Part shown: positions 7,042 to 14,933 of the stretch, in pieces | How positions within the stretch are numbered: position 1 is the stretch's first letter | How the letters are laid out: every line of letters starts with the position of its first letter | Origin: Poronia punctata | Taxonomy: Eukaryota; Ascomycota; Sordariomycetes; Xylariales; Xylariaceae | Length of the DNA: 14,933 nucleotides | Assembly: GCA_022579005.1 (NCBI GenBank) | Contig: MU401938.1 | Span: forward strand, 1-14,933 | Direction of reading: 5' to 3' | Notes under the pieces: generated by a model | Database searches by the model: none | What the model was told of the DNA's origin: nothing | The model's input: only the letters and a program-made list of their open reading frames with translations | Position numbers and translations under genes: made by a program

Positions 7042-9045
7042 TCAGCGGGCTGGGGCTAATTCGTAAATCGACGGGTCGAGGGGATTACTCACAACAGCGA
7101 ACTTGCTTCTATGTCTAATCTTTTCCCCATATAAGACTAGAGCCCAGGGCACAACTGTTAGAATGGCAGCGATGGTGCCCAAGACACCGCCTGCGGCATC
7201 TTCTCCCAGGTTTGTGAAAAGCATCGCTACCAACAGTGGAAACACGCCACCAAGCACGTTACGACAGAATGACTGTGCTGCAAGAGCTGAAGACGCATAT
7301 ATGTGGTATATATCGGCAAGGTAGTTGAACGTAGCCAGATAGATGTAGTATATGCCCATTGTGGCGAGTCCGATTCCTACTGTAGGTACTATCCAGTGTA
7401 CCGTTGGCTGAGCGGAGAACCCGAATAGATATAGGCCGACGGGGAGAAGAACCGCGGCGAAGCACGTAAAATACAGCCGAGACTCTGGCGACTCGGCAGG
7501 GAACTTCCGCCGGATGAAGGCCCAAGGACCTCGGAGGGCCGGCCTTGCGGCTTCCTTGCTCTCGTCTTCGTTACTCGAGCTGGCCGACTCGGCGACCCAC
7601 TTGGGGTGCTTCAGTAACTTGTCCTGGTAAATGCCGGCGACAGTTGCCAGGATACCGCCAACGATCATCGAAACAAATACAAAGCCCGATTGCTCGATGG
7701 TGAAGTTATACTGTCGGCGGAAGACAAGTGGGATCGAGCCGAAAGTCAAGTAAAGGACCGCCCAAGCAAATGACACCCAGAGCGAGAAGAAGAAGACGAT
7801 GGGTTCGGTAAACAGCAAGTGAAAGGGCCGGGTCAGCGAGGTCGAGACCATGGCGGCGAGAGAACCGCGCTGCTCATCATCCACGGTGATCCATCGAATC
7901 CGCCGTGGCGTCGATCCCTCGGATCCGGGCCAGGCCCGGTCCGGCCCGGGTGCCCGTAGTATAGGTGACACAGAAGGCATGCGCTCGTGGAAGAGAACAC
8001 CATAAGACCCGCTCTGCTCTAATTTCTCGTACCACTTGTTTAGCACTTTGGCCTTTTTCGATAGCACAACCGACCCACGGCTCTCTTTAAAGAGGCCGAT
8101 GACGGCAACGATCAAGACAAAATCGGCAATGGTCTGATGCCAGAAGACCCACTTCCATGTCTGGCCTTCGGATCCCGCAGTCTGCACGATTATAGACGAG
8201 ACCAAGGGCCCGAGACCGGTGCCGGCAAGTACGGCTCCGCTAAAGAGGGCCATGGGTGTGTTCCGCGCCTCCTTGACGAACATGTCTGAAATGACACCGC
8301 CGACCATGGTGCTAAACACGCTCCCACCAGCGCCGTGGATGAAACGTGCCAGCAACATGCCCGGCACGTTCGTCACCACACTGCATATGCCCTGGAAGAG
8401 GGTGAAGAAAATGCCGGCGATGGCGAAGACGGGGTAGCGCCCGTTGATCTCGGAGAAGGGTGCAAGGACCATAGGTGCCAGTGCGAACCCGAGACAAAAC
8501 GTTGTCACACCTAGTAAGGCGACCTGTCGTGTCGTACCAAGCTCGGCAGCAATGATATCCACAGGCGGCGAGTATGCGCCGGCGGTGTACGCCGTGAGCA
8601 TGGTCGCCACACAGGATAGCGTCAGCATCACGTTCTTTCGTGTGCGCGGCCATTGCAGCGGGTTGACATAGTGGGAGAGATCCGGCGGCTCTAACGCCAC
8701 CGCTTCTGGTGCAAGCGCCGGTGTCGGAAGAGTTGTGTCGAAAGTCAGATAAAAATACTCGATCGGACTGTTGCGGTCAGGCAGTATGGATTTTTGACGA
8801 CTCAATTCCGGCCCCGACTCCGGCCGCCCCCCTTCCTGCGCCGACGACGGAGACTGCCTCTCCGGTCCGGTTTCCCCACCGTCAACGGCGCCCTCTCCTT
8901 CCCCAGTGAGAGCGGGGGGTCCAGCAGTGCCATCATGTGCCTCCCGGGCGACGTCGTAGCCATTGTTCGGATGGTAGCTTGTGCAAGAGGGGCTAGGCCG
9001 TACTTGGTCTGACGGTTCGCAGTCGCCAGGGCCTGCCGTCTCCAT
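7042..9045 (-). CDS. DHA1-type MFS transporter, single exon, 667 aa
   Basis: Predicted 12-TM proton-coupled efflux carrier of the plasma membrane, in a different DHA1 subfamily from its neighbour. A long cytosolic N-terminus (about 136 residues, rich in Pro, Gly, Glu and Ser) leads to EYFYLTFDTTLPTP near residues 96-109 and NPLQW at 128-132, the pre-TM1 hallmark. TM1 is about 138-160, the loop 2-3 motif APFSEINGR is 195-203, and the TM5 antiporter-type segment is about 268-288 with GTGLGP. The central loop (about 320-408) is long and basic. TM7-8 carry a typical FFFSLWVSFAWAVLYLTFGS stretch. A Ser/Glu/Asp-rich loop (about 486-500) precedes TM9, and TM9-12 run to about 640. ATG 9045 has A at -3 and is the only usable start; the next Met is at residue 140, inside TM1. 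No intron is needed. Substrate unknown. Confidence 0.92.
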   Translation of the reverse strand: METAGPGDCEPSDQVRPSPSCTSYHPNNGYDVAREAHDGTAGPPALTGEGEGAVDGGETGPERQSPSSAQEGGRPESGPELSRQKSILPDRNSPIEYFYLTFDTTLPTPALAPEAVALEPPDLSHYVNPLQWPRTRKNVMLTLSCVATMLTAYTAGAYSPPVDIIAAELGTTRQVALLGVTTFCLGFALAPMVLAPFSEINGRYPVFAIAGIFFTLFQGICSVVTNVPGMLLARFIHGAGGSVFSTMVGGVISDMFVKEARNTPMALFSGAVLAGTGLGPLVSSIIVQTAGSEGQTWKWVFWHQTIADFVLIVAVIGLFKESRGSVVLSKKAKVLNKWYEKLEQSGSYGVLFHERMPSVSPILRAPGPDRAWPGSEGSTPRRIRWITVDDEQRGSLAAMVSTSLTRPFHLLFTEPIVFFFSLWVSFAWAVLYLTFGSIPLVFRRQYNFTIEQSGFVFVSMIVGGILATVAGIYQDKLLKHPKWVAESASSSNEDESKEAARPALRGPWAFIRRKFPAESPESRLYFTCFAAVLLPVGLYLFGFSAQPTVHWIVPTVGIGLATMGIYYIYLATFNYLADIYHIYASSALAAQSFCRNVLGGVFPLLVAMLFTNLGEDAAGGVLGTIAAILTVVPWALVLYGEKIRHRSKFAVVSNPLDPSIYELAPAR

Positions 9046-9280
9046 TCTCACGGATTCAGGCTTGGGGTGGCCGTCTGCGTGGGCGGAACACTTATCCCCT
9101 GCCGTGTAAAACTAGTGCAAGCGGGAGGAAGTCGACAACAGGTTGGTTGATGGTGCGATGCAACTAAGAACCAAAATTTCCGCCTGGTGACGAAAGCTGA
9201 GTGCTATTTGTTGTAGGTATATATTTGGTTCGGCAATATCGCTCGGTGTTAAGGAGGACGTTGTACCCGTACTGACCTAG

Positions 9281-9292
9281 GTAGGTACCTAC
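9281..9292. repeat. Palindrome GTAGGTACCTAC, second copy
   Basis: Identical to the 12-mer at 6648-6659 and preceded by CCTAG, so the local run is CCTAGGTAGGTACCTAC. It lies about 240 bases upstream of the second transporter's start codon. Confidence 0.6.
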
Positions 9293-9328
9293 GTGCGTAT
9301 ATGCGGCTGGGCCAACCGGGCCCGATCC

Positions 9329-9330
9329 TG

Positions 9331-9368
<38 letters not shown>
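9329..9368. repeat. Alternating purine-pyrimidine tract with (CA)16 microsatellite
   Basis: TG, then CGCGCG, then sixteen CA units (9337-9368) give 40 bases of strict pyrimidine-purine alternation. Such tracts can adopt left-handed DNA and are prone to length change by slippage. It lies about 285-320 bases upstream of the second transporter's ATG. Confidence 0.9.
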
Positions 9369-9374
<6 letters not shown>

Positions 9375-9595
9375 AAGTAGGAAAGAGAAATGCCTGCGAG
9401 TACAGACGCACGATGAGCTGCAGAGCAGTACCGAGCTAGGTTAGGTCTTAGCTGATGGAGAGCGATGGGGCCATGATGGGAAATGATGTAGAAGATGCAG
9501 ATCCGGAGGTTCACGGTTCTACCTACCAGTGTACCAGTATTGCGGCCAGCGGTAGATAGCTTACTCAACATCGTCGAGCACTTACGTGGGGTGCA

Positions 9596-9645
9596 CTTTT
9601 TTCTTTTTTTTCGTTTTTTTCGTTTCCTTGCTTTTTTCCCCTTTT
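9596..9645. repeat. Pyrimidine-rich (T/C) tract
   Basis: Fifty bases that are all T or C on the plus strand except for G at 9613, 9622 and 9630. It consists of T runs separated by C or CG. A low-complexity tract with no assigned role; pyrimidine tracts are common in fungal upstream regions. Confidence 0.8.
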
Positions 9646-9649
9646 GTGC

Positions 9650-11705
9650 TACGAGTGACCGAACGGTCCCTTGTGGTCACACGACAACCTTGAGGGATGA
9701 TTTGGATGTACTTCGCAGAAGACCCTCGCGTCCCCCCGGCCCAACCTTTGTTCAGACGAAGGCGGGTCACGGATAAAGTGCCGTCACTAGAACGTGGCCA
9801 TACTACGAGTACGAGTATATCACAACAGTTACGGGGGGAACTCGACCGGTACAGTAATGCCCGCCGACCTAACAAGCTACCTAATTTAAGATTATGTCTG
9901 TACTCGTACTGAGTAGGTAGTTGGGCGAGGTCGTCAGAGTGGTCTTGGCGAGCTCTCTTGCAAGTTGACTAGGTTAGGTTATCTACACGTACCGCGTCAG
10001 TGTCTACGTGTAGTATGTAGGCGGGCATACGTACAACATCCACGCCTCCGAGGACACGAACAAGGACTGTTGCCCCGAGCGCAACACTACCCTCTATTGA
10101 GGACCGTGAGCCCTCGACTCATATGCCTCCTCTGTCACTCACGGGACTCTTTGCTCTGAGCTGCCAACGATGGCTTATCAGGTACTGTTTGTGTCATATT
10201 AAACGTACACCTCGTTGGCAGTTGCTTTATCTACATTGGTCGGTTAGGGAGCTAATTCACCGCTTCGGAAGCCTGATAGCGCCAGCAACGGTAAAGTACA
10301 CTTACGAGTACTATGTGCAGTTTAGTACATGTAGTCATTTAAAACGATACTATAACCACACTAACCAAATAAGAAGGCAGATACCTACCTGATCTGGCCT
10401 TAGTCGATTTTTAACAATCGCATGTTCTGCTTATTCCCGGGTGGCCAAAAACCATGCCATGCAGGCCCGGCGGTAGAATTTTATGTATCGTACGGACCAC
10501 GTGGCTATATATAGACAGATACATGCTGGTTAGACGAGTACTTCTACGTATTCTCATCGTACGAGTACGTGTTGGACAGGTAAAAAAGTATAGAGTATAC
10601 AAGTCTAAAGGTACATGTAGATATAACAACCAGGGTTTTCAAGTTTTGCCATTAACGCGAATAGGACGGATGGGGACCAAAGCACGGACTTCAAGACCGA
10701 AAAGACCCACGAGCTTTCCCCCCTTATATTGGCACCTTCCGGCTTCAGCCTGTGGGTAACATACCTGCAAGGTATAATACCTTTTTCTTTGGCAAGCATG
10801 AGGCGCGATGTTGTAGACATTCTCACAATTAGAGGCTTGATGATAATTTTAACAAAGAAAATGCGATAGATATGGTTTTGCCGGCCCCTGGCATGCCCTA
10901 GGTACCTTAGTACACCGGTGCAAATTTTGGGACCTCGGGAGTCGCGATCACTCAAGGGACGCCTAGTTCCTCGTAAAACCCTTTAGCATCGTCCAAGTTC
11001 TCCGGCGGCGATAACCTCTCCGCCAGATCATATTCATCTCCGAGTGTCAGGTTGGGCGCCGTTCCACCCAATTTTCTCACGGCGTGGTTTTCGTCTCCAA
11101 ACTCTGTGTTGATGCCATGAGGAAAAGGTTGACTGTCCCTCGCATTCAATATTAGTGTGGTAGATAGGTCACTTATTTCGAGCATGTTTCGCCGGCTCTT
11201 TCACCTAGTAAGTCATGATCTCGACTGGCCGCGGAATTTTTATCAACGAGGTACGCGCAGGCGTGTTGTAGGGACATAAAAGTCATCCGAGCGAGGTTTG
11301 TGCCGGCAGTTCGCATGTCTAGGCACCTCTTACGCCTTGTCCTGACGATGGACTCACAATTCATACTTTTACATGGTGAAATGCCCTGTCCATTTGGCCT
11401 AGTCTCGTAAGCCAAATATAGCTTACGTCGTCGAGAAGAACGAGATGTCTTGGGGGTTACCGTACAGCCCACTGGCGCGACCACCCCTCTCCCTATGTTT
11501 GTTTGGCAAGACGCTCCTGGGTCAAGACAACCGGCGGTCCAGAGACGGGTTCCATTTCCGAGTGTGGCAACAAATGTGAGGCTGCTGGTATCCGGGACTG
11601 CGGCGAACGGATACTGTTGAAAGTGAAAGCAACTGAGCTGTTAGGTTCCTAGTAGGGAGCATATAGGTCGCAGGGGGTAACTAAAAGCTCGGCGAGGGTT
11701 AAAAA
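9650..11705. other. Right half of the island, no convincing gene
   Basis: Composition is near normal, yet no reading frame looks like a conserved protein. Frames are short, rich in Cys, Arg and Tyr, and broken by stops. Features seen: GTACGAGTAC-like motifs around 9805 and 10560, scattered TAGGT/ACCTA motifs (8-bp palindrome AGGTACCT at 10900-10907), and a small inverted repeat CGTAAGC/GCTTACG at 11406-11427. One small minus-strand ORF at 10952-11185 is listed separately. The region may hold decayed genes or untranslated sequence; I cannot identify any. Confidence 0.5.
10952..11185 (-). CDS. Doubtful small ORF, 77 aa, unrecognised
   Basis: A complete ATG-to-TGA frame with A at -3 of the start. 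The product is hydrophilic and acidic, with a composition more protein-like than other frames nearby; its C-terminal third reads DLAERLSPPENLDDAKGFYE and ends four residues later after LGV. There is no signal peptide, membrane segment or motif I know. It could be a short real gene, one exon of a larger gene, or a fragment left by a decayed gene. Nothing next to it extends the frame clearly. I do not assign a function. Confidence 0.2.
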   Translation of the reverse strand: MLEISDLSTTLILNARDSQPFPHGINTEFGDENHAVRKLGGTAPNLTLGDEYDLAERLSPPENLDDAKGFYEELGVP

Positions 11706-11707
11706 CA

Positions 11708-11726
11708 GCGCTAGTCTGACTAGCGC
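11708..11726. repeat. Perfect hairpin near the right composition boundary
   Basis: GCGCTAGT (11708-11715) and ACTAGCGC (11719-11726) are perfect inverted copies around a 3-base loop. It lies 50-100 bases before the sequence turns AT-rich. Different in sequence from the boundary repeat on the left side, so the two are not a pair of terminal inverted repeats. Confidence 0.55.
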
Positions 11727-11875
11727 GAAGAATTGAGTAGAGTCTGAAAAAAGTTTAAATTACCTCCTCTAAGCTTAAATAGGAAAGGTGCCGACCTATA
11801 TGTTAAAAGCTAGTATATACAAGAGTATATATATTTTTTAAGCAGTACATAAAAGGGTCTCTACAAAAATAGCAG

Positions 11876-11902
11876 GTTTGTATATGCTACGCATATGCAA
11901 AC
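11876..11902. repeat. Hairpin with 12-base arms at the start of the right block
   Basis: GTTTGTATATGC (11876-11887) and GCATATGCAAAC (11891-11902) pair along all 12 positions around TAC, with one T/G wobble. It lies at the transition into the AT-rich block. Possibly a transition mutation in a once perfect inverted repeat. Confidence 0.5.
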
Positions 11903-12295
11903 TACGTATATATAAGTATAAATGTTAATTTATTATAAATACTTATAATTAATATATAAAGCTTATAATAATATAAGTTACTTTATAATTATTTTATTTT
12001 TAGTTAATATATAAAGTTAAAATATATGTTTATATATATATTAAGCTAAATAATAAGTAAGTATTAGGTTTGCATATATAAAGTAAAATATTAAAGTTAG
12101 CATATATAAGGCATACGCTTAAAGTAGTAAAATCTACTTATATAAGAAATTTTTTTTTTATATACCTTTTAAATTCCTTTTTTTTTTTTATAATAACTAA
12201 TATATAACTATAAGTTTAATTTATTTTTTTACGTTTAATTAAAATACGCTTTTAATATATATAGCATATATGTATATAGTATATATATGCGTGCA

Positions 12296-12307
12296 TAGCA
12301 TATGCTA
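12296..12307. repeat. Palindrome TAGCATATGCTA (first of a family)
   Basis: Perfect 12-bp palindrome. Identical copies are at 12359-12370, 12888-12899 and 14091-14102. Close variants are at 12593-12604 (AAGCATATGCTT) and 14185-14194 (AGCATATGCT core). I noticed no copy in the left AT-rich block. Confidence 0.65.
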
Positions 12308-13788
12308 AGGCTATATGCTATAAATATAGCAAATTTATATATATAAAAAAAAAATCTTTAGCATATGCTAACTATATGTAGTAAAAAGGCTATTTTTACT
12401 TTATATATACTTTATTATTTTTTTGTTTTTTATACTATATTTAACATTTGCATAATATATACGCAACATACTTTTAGTATTTATATAGCATTTATATAGC
12501 ATTTGCTTAGCATGCTTATTAATAAAAACAAATATATTAACTTATAAGTATTAAAAGCTATAAACCTATTAAAGTATAAGTACTATTATAGTAAGCATAT
12601 GCTTTTTATATAATGTATATATATATAGTATATATTGCTAATATAACCTTTATAAGCCTAATTTTTAACAATAATAAAGTATAGTTTAACTAGGTTTTAA
12701 GTATAACTTTTTTTTAACTTATGCTTTGCTTTTGCTAATTATAAGTTTAGCTTATGTTGCTAACTAAGGTAGCTGCTAAAATAAAGCTTATTTTTTATTA
12801 TATATATACTAAAGTTATGCTAACTATATTTTAGCTATTTAGATCTTAGCGCATAATATTAGTATATATTTATTATTAATATATTATTAGCATATGCTAA
12901 CTATATTGCTTTGCTAAATTATGCTTTTAACTTTATAGTTAAGCTTTTTAAGCTATATAATTATATATAAAAAGTTTTTTTTTTTTATACTTAGTATATA
13001 CTAACTATTTAAAGCTGCAATGTTATTATTTAAAGCAGTACTATATATAAAGTAATTTATACTAATAAACTAAAAGTATATGCACAGCTTACTTTTTATA
13101 TATGCTACTATATATTAATTTATAAAGCTTTATTAATATATTTAAAATATGCATACTAGCACATATAAGTAATATATAGCAAAGCATATAATTTATATAT
13201 ACTAACTATTTAATAGGTATAAACTTAAACTTAGTAAATATAATTGTTTATAAATAGCTTTTTAGCACTAAGTAAGTTTTTAAAGCATATAATTTGCTTA
13301 TAGCTAATATATGCTTTGCTAGTATACTTAAAAAATAAGTTTTAACTTATAAATAATATAATGCTTATTATGTTTAAAAGCTTTAGTATATTTACTATAT
13401 AATATTAATATATAATATATATGCTAATAATATATTAAAAGCATAAGCAAAATATTTTTAATTAATAAGTACGTAATAAAACTTAAGCAACTTGCATATA
13501 TACTATAACTGCTTAGTATATGCTATTAACATATTAATAATATATAGCTAAAAAAACCTAGCTTTTGCTAAAAAATATAAAACTTAGTTTTACTGCATAA
13601 GTAAATTATATATTGTTTATATGCTAACTAGCTTTATTTTATTTTTTTTATTTTACTTTTACTTACTATACTATTTAAGCTAGTTTAGCATTTTTTAAGC
13701 GTTAAGTTTATAAACGCTTAGTAAATACTAAAAAGGCACCTTTTTTTATTAATTTTTTAAAATATTTATTATTAATTTTGCTTTAAAT

Positions 13789-13808
13789 ACTATTACTATT
13801 ACTATTAC
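13789..13808. repeat. Short ACTATT tandem repeat
   Basis: Three tandem ACTATT units followed by a partial unit. A simple repeat within the RIP-type block, lying about 150 bases from the larger hexanucleotide tract. Confidence 0.6.
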
Positions 13809-13956
13809 CTCTTAATTTTTTATTTCTTGCTTTATATAAAGTTAGCTTACGCTAGCTTAATAGTTTTTATTTATTTTTTTTTAACTTGCTTAAATTGCTT
13901 AAAAACCTTTAAAATATACTTTTTTTACGTTTACCTAAAACTTTTATACTTACTAG

Positions 13957-14056
13957 CCCTTTTATTTTATTTTTACTTTTATTTTTACTTTTGCCTTTGC
14001 CCTTGCCTTTGCTTTTACCCTTGCCTTTACTTTTGCCCTTGCTTTTGCCCTTGCTT
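13957..14056 (-). repeat. Eroded hexanucleotide tract reading (Lys-Gly/Ser)n on the minus strand
   Basis: On the minus strand the tract is a near-perfect 6-base periodicity, AAR followed by GGY, AGY or AAY. From about 14055 downward it reads KGKSKGKSKGKGKSKG and continues as KGKGKSKNKSKNK. The Gly-to-Ser-to-Asn series is what stepwise G-to-A change makes from an original AARGGY array, and erosion increases towards lower coordinates. The array is either a microsatellite or the low-complexity basic tail of a former gene. The frame runs on for about 20 more codons (rich in Lys and Arg) before a stop. No family recognised. Confidence 0.65.
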
Positions 14057-14933
14057 GCGCTTAAGCTAGTATATACTTTTAGTACGTTTATAGCATATGC
14101 TATAAGTTAAACATTATGCTTTTAGTTTTAAAAAGCTATAAATATAATTGCTAGTGTTAATAGTAATAAGAAAAAAAAATTATAAGCATATGCTAACTTT
14201 ATAATAAATTGCTTTTATTATTATACTTATAATTTTTAAATTTAGCAAGCATAAAGTAAGCATACTATAAGTAGTTATTAAAAATATACTTAATATATAT
14301 TAATAGTTTATAGCAAAGCTTTATTATTATACTTAATGCTAATAAATTATTTTTAACCTTGCTTAAGCCTAAAGCTAAGCATACTTATAAAGGTATGCTA
14401 TTTATATACTATTTATATACTAAGCTAATATAATTTCTTATTAAAAAAAAAAGCTAATAAAGAAAGCAAGCTTGCAACTATAAGTGTTTAAACTAGTACT
14501 TATTATATATATAGCTTATATTATACTTATAATTATAAGCTAATATTAATTTTAGTAGCTGCTGCTATTGCTGCTAAAAATGCATATATAAGCAAAAGTA
14601 AAGCTTAAAGCAGCGCTAATACTAACGCTTATACTAAAGCCTAGGTTTAAGTATTAAAAAAAAACATATAAAAAAAGGAAGGCGTTACTAGTAGCAAAAT
14701 ATATGCTTAGCATAAGCAAATAACAAGTATAGCTATATATAAAAAAAGTTAGTATTAGTATTGCTTTTTAGTATATAAACAATATAAAGCAGTATATAAG
14801 CATAGCATAGGCTAAGTAATAGCATAATATATGCTAAGAAAAACTATAGCTTTTTTATTTTTTATAAAAAAATAAAAAATTATTAATAGCTTATAATAAA
14901 ATATTAAACTATAAATTATAAAAGTTTTTTTAA

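Larger units (their letters stand above)
9046..9595 (-). promoter_or_regulatory. Promoter and upstream region of the second transporter
   Basis: No gene is seen here. On the minus strand a TATA-like AAATATATA lies at 9226-9218, about 175 bases upstream of the ATG. Further upstream are the palindrome GTAGGTACCTAC (9281-9292) and the CA microsatellite (9337-9368). No clear paired-CGG site was recognised. The transcription start cannot be placed. Confidence 0.4.
11760..14933. mobile_element. Second AT-rich RIP-type block, element not identified
   Basis: AT content rises abruptly after about 11730-11830 and stays high to the window end. Every frame is rich in TAA and TAG. Leftover G and C sit mostly in GCT/AGC, GCA/TGC and GTA/TAC, the expected residue of C-to-T change on both strands. 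Such blocks in Pezizomycotina are normally RIP-mutated transposons, but I could not recognise a protein relic here as I could on the left. Notable contents are repeated AGCATATGCT palindromes and a Lys-Gly-type hexanucleotide tract (13957-14056). The block is cut by the window end. Confidence 0.55.

Noticed and set aside
8312..8653. Second minus-strand frame inside the second transporter (113 aa)
   Set aside because: Shadow frame with His, Arg and Cys excess; the overlapping frame is the clear transporter.
4708..9045. Secondary-metabolite biosynthetic gene cluster
   Set aside because: Only two transporters are present. No synthase, P450, methyltransferase, oxidoreductase or regulator gene is visible in the window.
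9046..9051. Start of the second transporter at GTG 9051
   Set aside because: The ATG at 9045, two codons later, is the normal eukaryotic choice and has A at -3.
13827..14069. Plus-strand 80-aa Phe/Leu/Tyr-rich frame
   Set aside because: Product of T-rich low-complexity DNA. The periodic part makes better sense as an eroded AARGGY repeat on the other strand.

Overview
The window reads as nuclear DNA of a filamentous ascomycete (Pezizomycotina). Three things support this. One gene has a short spliceosomal intron of fungal type (donor GTGCGT, branch ACTAAC, acceptor TAG). Both clear genes are fungal DHA1-type major facilitator transporters. The two ends are extremely AT-rich with the mutation pattern of repeat-induced point mutation (RIP), a process known only from fungi. 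The genus cannot be named from the sequence.

Layout: (1) 1 to about 3245 is an AT-rich block. Read straight through in forward frame 1 it still shows a dead Ty3/Gypsy retrotransposon pol gene in the order reverse transcriptase, RNase H, integrase. It is full of stop codons, but the frame holds throughout. (2) About 3246-4707 has normal base composition, no convincing gene, many short palindromes, and the promoter of the first transporter. (3) 4708-6512 (+) is a two-exon 12-TM DHA1 transporter of 574 aa. (4) 6513-7041 is the shared 3' intergenic region. (5) 7042-9045 (-) is an intronless 12-TM DHA1 transporter of 667 aa from a different subfamily, convergent with the first. (6) 9046 to about 11730 has normal composition with simple repeats and only doubtful small ORFs. 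(7) About 11760-14933 is a second AT-rich RIP-type block with a different set of residual motifs. It contains an eroded hexanucleotide tract that reads Lys-Gly/Lys-Ser on the minus strand.

Interpretation: this is a gene island of about 8.5 kb between two RIP-mutated repeat blocks, as in compartmentalised ('two-speed') fungal genomes. The two transporters are intact, so mutation has been confined to the flanks. Both are predicted plasma-membrane proton antiporters for small molecules. Nothing in the window identifies their substrate, and no biosynthetic gene accompanies them. I do not see a clearly new biological system. The most interesting signals are the unusual context of the surviving cytosines in the left block, the frame-preserved retroelement relic, the palindrome families (TAGGTACCTA in the island, AGCATATGCT in the right block), and the eroded Lys-Gly repeat.
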